Assembly: GCA_017962865.1 (NCBI GenBank)
Contig: JAGCUM010000116.1
Span: 1 to 5,613, forward strand
DNA from: Spirochaetales bacterium
Lineage (GTDB): Bacteria; Spirochaetota; Spirochaetia; Sphaerochaetales; Sphaerochaetaceae
Reading direction: 5' to 3'
Length of the DNA: 5,613 bases
Of this stretch, positions 1 to 5,613 are shown one piece after another (the first letter of the stretch is position 1; every line of letters begins with the position of its first letter). A program made the position numbers and the translations under genes. The notes beneath the pieces were generated by a model. That model worked only from the letters and a program-made list of their open reading frames with translations. It did no database searches and was not told the DNA's origin.

Positions 1-2
1 GC

Positions 3-479
3 CTTCAGGAAATGAGGAACAGGGGAATCAGCGAACTGATGCTGAGAGAGGTCCATTCACCCATCGGGCTGGCAATCAATGCCGTCACGCCTCAGGAGAT
101 TGCGGTGGCCATCATGGCTGAAATCATCTCCGTGTTCCGCGCAGACAAGAAAGCCGTCGATATCGACCCACATGTGATTGCGCGTGCAGCGGTAGAGCAG
201 GGCGTCATGGTCAGAATCGTCGGGAAGACAGGTTCTGCACCCAGATCCGTGGGTTCCATGATGTTCGTGACCGGGAATTCCTTCTGCGGAACCGTGGGAG
301 GAGGGGCGTTCGAGCGTCATGCAATCGACCGGGCCAAGCAGATGTTATCCGATGGTGAGCATGTCCTTCTGGAAAAGCACGAGCTTTCCGGAAAGGACAA
401 GTTGGGTATGATATGCGGAGGGACTAACACTCTTCTGTACAGACTTGTGGAACATGACAAAGCAGGAACTGAGGACTGA
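3..479 (+). CDS. XdhC-family molybdenum hydroxylase maturation protein, 5'-truncated by window edge, domains in reversed order
   Basis: XdhC/CoxI proteins bind and sulfurate the molybdenum cofactor in the cytoplasm and deliver it to xanthine-dehydrogenase-type hydroxylases. Counting from the Met codon at base 12, residues 1-40 look like the end of the XdhC_C Rossmann domain: VHSPIGL followed by TPQEIAVAIMAEII, the usual tail of that domain. Residues about 55-146 look like the CoxI domain, with GSAPR (74-78), GTVGGG (93-98) and MICGG (133-137). The usual order is CoxI first, Rossmann second, so this protein is reversed, or is a longer fusion. The frame is open to the left edge (Leu-Gln-Glu precede the Met at base 12), and the XdhC_C tail starts at once. 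The Met at base 12 is therefore internal and the true start lies upstream. The stop is TGA, and the last 26 bases overlap the next gene. The family call is firm; the hydroxylase partner is not visible. Confidence 0.85.
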   Translation, partial: LQEMRNRGISELMLREVHSPIGLAINAVTPQEIAVAIMAEIISVFRADKKAVDIDPHVIARAAVEQGVMVRIVGKTGSAPRSVGSMMFVTGNSFCGTVGGGAFERHAIDRAKQMLSDGEHVLLEKHELSGKDKLGMICGGTNTLLYRLVEHDKAGTED

Positions 480-1023
480 ACTCATCAGGATGCTCAAAAC
501 CTCGGAAGGGCCCGATGCTGCACTCGTGGCCGAACGCATCTGCGCCCTTCCAGAATACAGACGGGCGGATTTCGTTCTGGGCTATGTCCCCTTGCGGACC
601 GAAGTAGATGTCTCTCTTGTCATGGACAGGGCTGCATCGGACGGAAAGACAATAGCTTTTCCGGATCTGGAAGTCGGGGTGTTCCGAATAGCTTGTCCGC
701 ATTGGAGAGACACTCTCATAACTCTGCCCAATAAGACACAGACAGTAGATTCATCAGATATATTGAATATTAATCGAATCGGAGATAGAATGCATCTCAG
801 CGAAAAACACAAAGGACTTATCCTGGTACCCGGACTTGCCTTCACAGAATTCGGAACCAGACTTGGGAGAGGTGCAGGATACTATGATCAACTATTCGAT
901 TTGATGGGCAATGCCCGATTGGCGGATTTCATTTCAATCGGAATCTGTAGAAAAGTTCAGCTGGTGGAGGATTTGCCCCAGCAGCCACACGACAAGAAAG
1001 TCCGTATGGTAATCGCCTTCTGA
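454..1023 (+). CDS. 5-formyltetrahydrofolate cyclo-ligase (5,10-methenyl-THF synthetase)
   Basis: Catalyses ATP-dependent conversion of 5-formyl-THF to 5,10-methenyl-THF in the cytoplasm, returning a dead-end folate to the one-carbon pool. The 189-residue product has the usual family length. Visible motifs are the N-terminal KQELR (3-7, ATP/phosphate-contacting Lys and Arg in the family), YVPLRTEVD (44-52), and the hallmark stretch from PGLAF (126-130) through GTRLGRGAGYYD (134-145). The C-terminal PHD (178-180) is the usual closing motif. A TTG at 445 would add only three residues, so ATG 454 is preferred because it places KQELR at the expected N-terminus. No strong Shine-Dalgarno precedes it. 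The gene begins inside the end of the XdhC gene (26-base overlap), so translational coupling is likely. The stretch 720-790, coding for the variable region before PGLAF, is noticeably A/T rich. The stop is TGA. Confidence 0.93.
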   Translation: MTKQELRTELIRMLKTSEGPDAALVAERICALPEYRRADFVLGYVPLRTEVDVSLVMDRAASDGKTIAFPDLEVGVFRIACPHWRDTLITLPNKTQTVDSSDILNINRIGDRMHLSEKHKGLILVPGLAFTEFGTRLGRGAGYYDQLFDLMGNARLADFISIGICRKVQLVEDLPQQPHDKKVRMVIAF

Positions 1024-1046
1024 AAAAATAACAACGTAAATAGAAT

Positions 1047-2765
1047 ATGCGTAGACTTTTAAAGTATGCCCGCAAGCAGTGGAAGCTGTATCTTACATCA
1101 GCAGTGTTTCTGATTCTCGGCGTCTACTTGAGTGCTTTGGGGCCTAGATATATAAAGGAAATAATCGATACCTGCATAGTAGGCGGTCGTGGAGATCTTT
1201 TCTTCTCAATCGCCATCCCCATGCTGTCTGTCTATCTCATCACCGGTGTGGCAAAGTACATCCAGGAGTTCTCCTCGGACTGCATCAGCTCCGCAATGCA
1301 GAGGTGCATGCGTGAGGAAACCTTCCGCAGTATACTGGGAGAGGACCAGTACTTCTTCAGGGAGAACAACCCCGGAGAGCTGATGAGCCGCACCAAGCAG
1401 GACATTGAGAACGTCGGTTTCACCACCGGTTTCATCATCATGTTCTTCATTGAAATCGTATTCCATGTGGGATACATGTCCTACTGCCTCATCAAGATCA
1501 ACCCGCGCGGTGCAATCCCCGCTTTGGTCATCATGCCCATTATCGCAGTTCTGGCAATCATCTCCGAGCCAAAGGGCGACAAGCTCTCGGACAAAAGATC
1601 GGATGACATTGCGGACATGAACCAGAACGCCACCGAGAGCCTCGGAGGAATCAGAACCGTCAAGGCATTCGGTCGCGAACGCGAGGAGTCCAAGCGCTTT
1701 GACAAGAGCAACAGATCCTTCTTCAAGCACTCGCTCAGACTGGATTACCTCTGGGCCAACTGGATCACACCGATGGAAGCCCTTGCCAGAATCATGGTGT
1801 ACCTTGCAGTCCTGTTCTCCGGAATTCAGGTCATCAGGGGAAACATGACCCTCGGAGAGCTTTCGGCAGTAACATCCTACACCAGCGAGCTTGCCTGGCC
1901 GATGATGGAAATAGGTTGGCTCCTGACCGAGTTTGCAGCTGCCCGTGCATCGCTGAGGAAGATTACCAAGATACTGGATGCCAAACCCAGGATCAAGGAC
2001 GGTCCGAAGCACCTTGAGAAGGTGACAGGAGACCTGGAATTCGACCATGTCACGCTTGAAGTCGCTGATGGTAAGAAAATACTCGATGATGTCTCGTTCC
2101 ACCTCGAGAGTGGCAAAACTTTGGGGATTATGGGAGCTACAGGCAGCGGAAAGAGTACAATCGCAAACCTCTCAATGCGCTTTTTGGACCCGACTTCCGG
2201 CAGCGTGAAGACCGCTGGAATCGATTTGAGGGAGCTTGATATCGACAGTGCAAGAGCCGGCAAGGCCATCGTCACTCAGGATATATTCCTCTTCTCGGAC
2301 ACCATTGTCTCCAACATGGATAAAGGCAACAAGGGTCTGATTCCGCAGGATGTTCTGGAGCAGTCGGCACAGGATGCCGCGGCCCATGACTTCATCTCCA
2401 AACTCTCCGAAGGCTATGAGACTGTCATAGGAGAGAAGGGAGTCGGCTTGTCCGGCGGACAGAAGCAGAGAGTGTCGATTGCAAGGGCATTCGCATCCGG
2501 AAGACCTCTTCTGATCTTCGACGATGCAACATCGGCTCTGGATATGGAAACCGAGAAGAAGGTTCAGCGTGCGATCCTGCATCGCAAGAACCTCAGCATG
2601 ATGATAATCGCTCACAGAATCTCAGCGGTGCGGGATGCTGACGAGATAATCATTCTAGATCACGGAAAGATCGTGGAAAGGGGAAACCACGAGAGCCTCA
2701 TGGCTCTGAAGGGCAACTACTATGAGACCTTCATTACCCAATACCCTGACGAGGAGGTTAACTGA
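1047..2765 (+). CDS. ABC exporter half-transporter, degenerate-site subunit (BmrC/TM287-like) of a heterodimer
   Basis: A 572-residue type IV (B-family) exporter half: six membrane helices (about 14-35, 51-72, 125-148, 155-173, 243-263, 280-298), then one nucleotide-binding domain. Visible NBD motifs are Walker A GATGSGKST (363-371), Q-loop Gln411, X-loop TVIGEKG just before signature LSGGQ (468-472), Walker B LLIFD (488-492), D-loop SALD and H-loop His523. The residue after Walker B is Asp493 instead of the catalytic Glu. The A-loop position appears to be Val339 rather than an aromatic. Both mark this as the subunit whose own ATP site is degenerate, as in TM287 and BmrC. The start is set by the typical opening MRRLLKYARKQWK. 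No Shine-Dalgarno is visible in the 23-base gap after the cyclo-ligase gene, unlike in the downstream genes. The stop overlaps the next start by one base. Substrate unknown; drugs, peptides or lipids are all possible. Confidence 0.93.
   Translation: MRRLLKYARKQWKLYLTSAVFLILGVYLSALGPRYIKEIIDTCIVGGRGDLFFSIAIPMLSVYLITGVAKYIQEFSSDCISSAMQRCMREETFRSILGEDQYFFRENNPGELMSRTKQDIENVGFTTGFIIMFFIEIVFHVGYMSYCLIKINPRGAIPALVIMPIIAVLAIISEPKGDKLSDKRSDDIADMNQNATESLGGIRTVKAFGREREESKRFDKSNRSFFKHSLRLDYLWANWITPMEALARIMVYLAVLFSGIQVIRGNMTLGELSAVTSYTSELAWPMMEIGWLLTEFAAARASLRKITKILDAKPRIKDGPKHLEKVTGDLEFDHVTLEVADGKKILDDVSFHLESGKTLGIMGATGSGKSTIANLSMRFLDPTSGSVKTAGIDLRELDIDSARAGKAIVTQDIFLFSDTIVSNMDKGNKGLIPQDVLEQSAQDAAAHDFISKLSEGYETVIGEKGVGLSGGQKQRVSIARAFASGRPLLIFDDATSALDMETEKKVQRAILHRKNLSMMIIAHRISAVRDADEIIILDHGKIVERGNHESLMALKGNYYETFITQYPDEEVN
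2753..2758 (+). promoter_or_regulatory. Strong ribosome binding site (GGAGGT) for the second ABC subunit
   Basis: GGAGGT lies inside the last codons of the first ABC gene, six bases before the ATG at 2765. It fixes the start at 2765 rather than at the later in-frame Met18, and it supports coupled translation of the two subunits. Confidence 0.85.
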
Positions 2766-4549
2766 TGGCTGTAAATACCTATAAAGAAGACGAAAACGTA
2801 TCGAATGTCAGCAACATGAAGACCCTCCTCAGGACGGTCAGCTATCTCAAGGGATATAAGTTCCAGTCGATCATGGCCATTGTCATGATTCTTCTCGAAA
2901 CCCTGATTGTGGCCATGCTGCCTTCGTTCAGCGAGCGGGCTGTTGATGTCAACATCGCGCAGGGAGATATCCGCGGTCTTATGATCACTATGGGAATCGC
3001 CTCGGCCCTGGCCATCTCATCATGGCTTCTGACTCTGGGATTCAAGAAGATCCTGGCCAATGTCACGAACAAGATCGTCTACGAAATCAGACGCGATGCA
3101 TTCGACCATCTTCAGACCCTGTCTCTGTACTACTTCGACTCGAGACCTACCGGAAAGATTCTCTCCAGGCTCATCAACGATGTCTCTTCCCTGAAGGAGA
3201 TGTTCACGAGGCTCATCACCAGCCTGATTCCGAACCTGACTCTGATCATTGCCGTCGTGATCATCATGCTTCGTGCAAATGCAATCCTGAGTCTCTCGGC
3301 CTTCCTGGTTGTCCCGCTTCTTGTGGTCAGCATCTACTTCGTCATGATCAAGAACTTCAAGAACTGGATGGACTTCAGGCAGAAGAATTCCAACATGAAC
3401 GCCTACACACATGAGTCCTACGCCGGCATCAAGGTCATTCAGGCCTTCAGCGCCGAGAAGGAAACCATCGAGGAAGGCGACAAGATCATGAAGGACGTCG
3501 AGAAGTCCTGGGTCAAGGCAGTCCGCAGGGCAGACCTTCTGAACATCGTCATCCACTGGTCCATGGGAATCGGATACTTCATCCTGTACCTGTTTGCGGT
3601 CAAGTGGCTTAAGCTCGGACAGACCTCCGTAGGCCAGCTGATTGCCTTTGCAACCTACATCTCGCTCTTCTGGCAGCCGATCAGGTCTCTCGCCGCTACG
3701 TTCAACCAGTTCACCAACCAGGTCACGAGCGCACAGAGAGTCTTCGAGCTTCTGGACACCGAGTCGATCCTTCAGGAAGTTCCCGATGCGGAAGAGCTCA
3801 AGGTCACGGAAGGAGAGGTCGATTTCAAGGACATCACCTTTGCATATCCTGACGAGCCCGAGAAGGAAGTCCTCCACGGATTGTCCCTTTGCGTCAAGCC
3901 GGGTGAGATGATCGCCCTTGTAGGACCCACAGGCGCAGGAAAGACCACCATCGTCAATCTTATTTCAAGATTCTACGATCCGGTCTCGGGCCAGGTCCTC
4001 ATTGACGGTCAGGACATTTCCAAGGTGACATTGGCCTCGCTGAGATCCAACATCGGCGTTATGACACAGGACTCTTTCCTCTTCTCGGGTACCATCCGTG
4101 AGAACCTTCTCTACGGAAAGCCCGATGCCACTGAGGAAGAGATGATCAGCGCCTGCCACAAGCTGGGAATGGACGACATGATCGCCTCGCAGCCGCAGGG
4201 CTATGACACAACGGTTTCTCTGGATTCCCTCTCGCAGGGCCAGAAGCAGCTGATCGCCCTGGCAAGAACGCTGATTGCCGACCCGAAGATTCTCCTCCTG
4301 GACGAGGCAACAAGCGCCATCGACACCAGAACAGAGGAACTTGTCCAGGCAGGTATGACCCTTCTGATGAAGGGAAGGACCAGCTTCGTAGTCGCCCACA
4401 GACTTTCGACCATCACCAAGGCCGACAGGATCCTGGTCATTCAGGACAAGGGAATAGCCGAAGCCGGAACCCACAGGGAACTGCTTCAGAAGAAAGGCAT
4501 CTACGCCGACCTCTACAACTCCCAGTTCGAAGAGTTGGACAAGGAATAA
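2765..4549 (+). CDS. ABC exporter half-transporter, consensus-Walker B subunit (BmrD/TM288-like) of a heterodimer
   Basis: A 594-residue partner of the preceding gene, expected in the cytoplasmic membrane. Six helices are seen at about 36-56, 71-93, 150-169, 173-195, 261-282 and 289-310. The NBD carries A-loop Tyr361, Walker A GPTGAGKTT (387-395), Q-loop Gln435, Walker B ILLLDE (509-514) with catalytic Glu514, D-loop SAID and H-loop His545. The signature is LSQGQ (489-493) instead of LSGGQ. Paired with the first subunit, this Walker A/B faces a good LSGGQ (the hydrolytic site). The other site combines Asp493 with LSQGQ and should bind but hydrolyse ATP poorly. The stretch before the signature (TTVSLDS) lacks the usual E-x-G of the X-loop and seems about two residues short. 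Compared with the partner, it has an N-terminal polar extension of about 18 residues. The start is set by the ribosome site at 2753. The gene ends TAA, 17 bases before a terminator hairpin. Confidence 0.94.
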   Translation: MAVNTYKEDENVSNVSNMKTLLRTVSYLKGYKFQSIMAIVMILLETLIVAMLPSFSERAVDVNIAQGDIRGLMITMGIASALAISSWLLTLGFKKILANVTNKIVYEIRRDAFDHLQTLSLYYFDSRPTGKILSRLINDVSSLKEMFTRLITSLIPNLTLIIAVVIIMLRANAILSLSAFLVVPLLVVSIYFVMIKNFKNWMDFRQKNSNMNAYTHESYAGIKVIQAFSAEKETIEEGDKIMKDVEKSWVKAVRRADLLNIVIHWSMGIGYFILYLFAVKWLKLGQTSVGQLIAFATYISLFWQPIRSLAATFNQFTNQVTSAQRVFELLDTESILQEVPDAEELKVTEGEVDFKDITFAYPDEPEKEVLHGLSLCVKPGEMIALVGPTGAGKTTIVNLISRFYDPVSGQVLIDGQDISKVTLASLRSNIGVMTQDSFLFSGTIRENLLYGKPDATEEEMISACHKLGMDDMIASQPQGYDTTVSLDSLSQGQKQLIALARTLIADPKILLLDEATSAIDTRTEELVQAGMTLLMKGRTSFVVAHRLSTITKADRILVIQDKGIAEAGTHRELLQKKGIYADLYNSQFEELDKE

Positions 4550-4566
4550 TACAACTTCAAGACATT

Positions 4567-4596
4567 ACGCCCTCGGGAAACCGAGGGTGTTTTTTT
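4567..4596 (+). terminator. Intrinsic-type terminator after the ABC exporter genes
   Basis: A ten-pair stem (4567-4576 with 4581-4590, including one G-T wobble) is closed by a GAAA tetraloop (4577-4580). A run of seven T residues (4590-4596) follows, overlapping the stem by one base. It starts 17 bases after the TAA stop of the second ABC gene and separates the exporter transcript from the LytTR operon. The form is the bacterial factor-independent type. In an archaeon the U-run alone could serve. Confidence 0.9.
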
Positions 4597-4628
4597 ACCG
4601 AATACGACAAAAAACAACCGAATGCACA
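4597..4628 (+). repeat. Direct repeat, candidate LytTR-type operator
   Basis: ACCGAATAC (4597-4605) recurs as ACCGAATGC (4617-4625), with 8 of 9 bases identical, an 11-base spacer and a 20-base start-to-start period. Both copies are followed by ACAAA, offset by one base. Paired 9-base direct repeats about two helical turns apart are the known binding pattern of LytTR proteins (for example the AgrA sites). The repeat lies between the exporter terminator and a LytTR gene. Function as an operator is inference. Confidence 0.55.
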
Positions 4629-4635
4629 AAGTCCA

Positions 4636-4664
4636 TTGCTTTTTGGAATCCCATCGTTTCTAAT
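4636..4664 (+). promoter_or_regulatory. Possible bacterial-type promoter for the LytTR operon
   Basis: TTGCTT (4636-4641) and TCTAAT (4659-4664) are separated by 17 bases. The second matches the -10 consensus at five of six positions; the first matches the -35 consensus only weakly. The repeat pair lies just upstream, a usual activator position. The predicted start would leave only about 12 bases before the GTG start, which is short. If the host is an archaeon this match means nothing, and no clear TATA box was seen. Confidence 0.25.
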
Positions 4665-4671
4665 GCTACCT

Positions 4672-4676
4672 GGGAG
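4672..4676 (+). promoter_or_regulatory. Ribosome binding site (GGGAG) fixing the LytTR start
   Basis: GGGAG is six bases upstream of GTG 4683. The open frame extends back to 4587, but that region runs through the terminator U-run and the direct repeat, so it is not coding. This site and the typical N-terminus that follows decide the GTG start. Confidence 0.6.
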
Positions 4677-4682
4677 CACCAC

Positions 4683-5141
4683 GTGGAAAAAGGATACAAA
4701 ATAAGATTCATCCAGGACGATACCGCAGAGCGCACCGAGGTCATCATACGTGCCAAGTCTCAAGACGAAGAGGTAGAACGGATCATCGAGGCTCTGGGAA
4801 CAGATGCCCAGACATCCATTGTCTGCGAGACTCTCTCGTCCAGCCGTCTGATTGACAAGAACGATATCGTAATAATCTCCAAGGACGGGCGGTATCTGTC
4901 CGTGAAGACCACGAACGGAGAATATGTTGTCAATGAACCTCTCTATAAGATGGAAGGAAAACTAGACCCTGGCTGGTTCATCAAGATTTCGCAGTCCGAA
5001 ATAGTGAACCTCAGATACGTCAAGGGCTGGGACTTTTCCAAGAGCGGAATAATCACAATCGAAATGATCAACGGAATCAGATCATACACATCCAGGCGCT
5101 ATGCCAAGCAGATCCGTGAAGTATTGAGAAAGGGGGTGTGA
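4683..5141 (+). CDS. Stand-alone LytTR DNA-binding transcriptional regulator
   Basis: A 152-residue protein with GTG start. The N-terminal region (about 5-48) has the alpha/beta character seen in small DUF3021-linked LytTR proteins, starting YKIRFIQDD, then EVIIRAKSQDEEVERI. There is no response-regulator receiver domain. The LytTR domain covers about 50-150: DIVIISKDGRYLSV (61-74), GEYVVNEPLYKME (79-91), WFIKISQSEIVNL (98-110) and TSRRYAKQI (136-144) match the family's beta-strand and turn motifs. LytTR proteins bind paired direct repeats in DNA. A candidate pair lies at 4597-4628, so autoregulation is plausible. It is followed after two bases by a DUF3021 membrane protein, a common pairing in Firmicutes, where the membrane partner is thought to control the regulator. 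The stop is TGA. Family assignment is firm; targets and signal are unknown. Confidence 0.9.
   Translation: MEKGYKIRFIQDDTAERTEVIIRAKSQDEEVERIIEALGTDAQTSIVCETLSSSRLIDKNDIVIISKDGRYLSVKTTNGEYVVNEPLYKMEGKLDPGWFIKISQSEIVNLRYVKGWDFSKSGIITIEMINGIRSYTSRRYAKQIREVLRKGV
5131..5138 (+). promoter_or_regulatory. Ribosome binding site (AGGGGGTG) for the DUF3021 gene
   Basis: The G-rich stretch in the last LytTR codons sits five to seven bases before ATG 5144. An in-frame GTG at 5138 is possible on paper but lies within the binding site itself, so ATG 5144 is the better start. Confidence 0.65.
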
Positions 5142-5143
5142 AG

Positions 5144-5605
5144 ATGAAAGATAGACTTATCGGCAAACTGTCTCTGGGTTTCATTCTCGGAGCTGTATTC
5201 GGGAATTTGGTAGTCCTGTTTATTAATATAGCTTCAAAAACCGGATATATGTTCGCAACTCCGACCATGATTGACTCATTCGGAAAGGAAGGCGCCGTAC
5301 TGGTTCAGACACTTTTCTCCGGTCTTTACGGCTTGGTCTGCTTCGGCGGAACCGAGTTTTACAGAATCGAGAAATGGAGCCTGCTGAAGTCCACCATAGC
5401 TCACCTTGGAAGTATTCTTGTCAGCTTCTCCATCATCGGGCTTCTGCTCGGTTGGATAGGATTCGACCTTCCATCCCTTCTGTTCCTGTTATCGATAGTC
5501 GTCGCTTTCTTCATCATATGGCTGATCATGCGCGCAATCTGGAAGAAGAACATCCGTGAGATGAATGCCGAACTCGCAAAATACAAAGAGGAGAATTCAA
5601 AATGA
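5144..5605 (+). CDS. DUF3021 family four-helix membrane protein
   Basis: A 153-residue integral membrane protein with four predicted helices (about 9-30, 51-70, 83-105, 109-131) and a charged cytoplasmic tail (KKNIREMNAELAKYKEE). The stretch IEKWSLLKSTIAHL (75-88), just before helix 3, matches the conserved E-W...T..H pattern of DUF3021. The gene starts two bases after the LytTR stop, and its own TGA overlaps the next ATG (ATGA), so all three are one operon. In Firmicutes DUF3021 genes sit next to LytTR genes. The working idea is that the membrane protein senses a signal or sequesters the regulator, but the biochemical role is not established. The ATG is chosen over GTG 5138 because of the ribosome site spacing. 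Confidence 0.85.
   Translation: MKDRLIGKLSLGFILGAVFGNLVVLFINIASKTGYMFATPTMIDSFGKEGAVLVQTLFSGLYGLVCFGGTEFYRIEKWSLLKSTIAHLGSILVSFSIIGLLLGWIGFDLPSLLFLLSIVVAFFIIWLIMRAIWKKNIREMNAELAKYKEENSK
5588..5593 (+). promoter_or_regulatory. Ribosome binding site (GAGGAG) for the gene running off the right edge
   Basis: GAGGAG lies within the last codons of the DUF3021 gene, eight bases before ATG 5602. It supports a real gene start at the window edge. Confidence 0.7.
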
Positions 5606-5613
5606 GAAGAACC
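5602..5613 (+). CDS. Start of an unidentified next gene in the LytTR operon (partial, cut by window edge)
   Basis: Only four codons (Met-Arg-Arg-Thr) are visible. The start is supported by the ATGA overlap with the DUF3021 stop and by GAGGAG eight bases upstream. Nothing can be said of the product from the sequence. In comparable Firmicutes loci this position is often an ABC transporter gene or another membrane protein. Confidence 0.6.

Noticed and set aside
12..14. ATG at base 12 as the true start of the XdhC gene
   Set aside because: The frame is open to the window edge and the residues right after this ATG are the last part of a Rossmann domain, so the protein must begin further upstream.
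720..790. A/T-rich patch inside the cyclo-ligase gene, considered as an insertion or promoter
   Set aside because: The frame is intact and the patch falls in the variable part of the protein before PGLAF. No repeat boundaries or clear promoter pair were seen.
1206..2102. Long antisense open frame (298 codons) across the first ABC gene
   Set aside because: It lies wholly opposite a conserved ABC exporter gene, the translation is rich in His/Asp/Gly/Leu with no recognisable motif, and it is explained by third-position codon bias.
3020..3877. Long antisense open frame (285 codons) across the second ABC gene
   Set aside because: Same situation: acidic low-complexity translation, no motifs, no ribosome site considered convincing, opposite a well-conserved gene.
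4587..4682. Upstream extension of the LytTR reading frame
   Set aside because: The extension would begin inside the terminator stem and read through its U-run and the direct repeat. GTG 4683 has a ribosome site and matches the usual protein start.
1..5613. CRISPR arrays, tRNA or rRNA genes, insertion sequences, riboswitches
   Set aside because: No spaced repeat series, cloverleaf, transposase-like frame or recognisable aptamer was found by eye. Nearly all the sequence is occupied by coding regions.

Overview
The window holds a densely packed, single-strand (+) gene cluster from an anaerobic prokaryote of moderate GC content. The lineage is not settled by the sequence. Gene content (LytTR + DUF3021, paired BmrC/BmrD-type ABC exporters) and a clean hairpin-plus-U-run terminator are typical of Firmicutes. 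However, five of the six visible stop codons are TGA, one is TAA and none is TAG. Arginine codons mix AGA/AGG with CGC/CGT, and GGA is a common glycine codon. These features would also fit a gut Methanomassiliicoccales archaeon that acquired such genes. I lean slightly to the latter but treat the question as open.

Region 1 (1-1023): the 3' part of an XdhC-family molybdenum-hydroxylase maturation gene, cut by the left edge, overlaps by 26 bases with a 5-formyltetrahydrofolate cyclo-ligase gene. The two are probably co-translated. In the XdhC fragment the C-terminal end of the Rossmann (XdhC_C) domain comes before the CoxI-type domain, the reverse of the usual order.

Region 2 (1047-4549): two full-length half-transporters, joined by a 1-base stop/start overlap, form a heterodimeric ABC exporter. 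The first subunit has the degenerate catalytic Asp after Walker B and a canonical LSGGQ. The second has the canonical Glu and a deviant LSQGQ. This gives one degenerate and one consensus ATP site, as in TM287/288, LmrCD and BmrCD. A strong terminator hairpin (4567-4596) closes the unit.

Region 3 (4597-5613): the 86 bases between terminator and next gene carry a near-perfect 9-base direct repeat with a 20-base period. This spacing is expected for a LytTR-type DNA-binding protein. The next gene encodes just such a stand-alone LytTR regulator, and it is followed by a DUF3021 four-helix membrane protein. A further gene starts at 5602 (ATGA overlap, good ribosome site) and runs off the right edge. 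The likely picture is a membrane-sensing regulator pair (DUF3021 + LytTR) controlling its own operon and perhaps the neighbouring exporter. No tRNA, rRNA, CRISPR array, insertion sequence or attachment site was seen.
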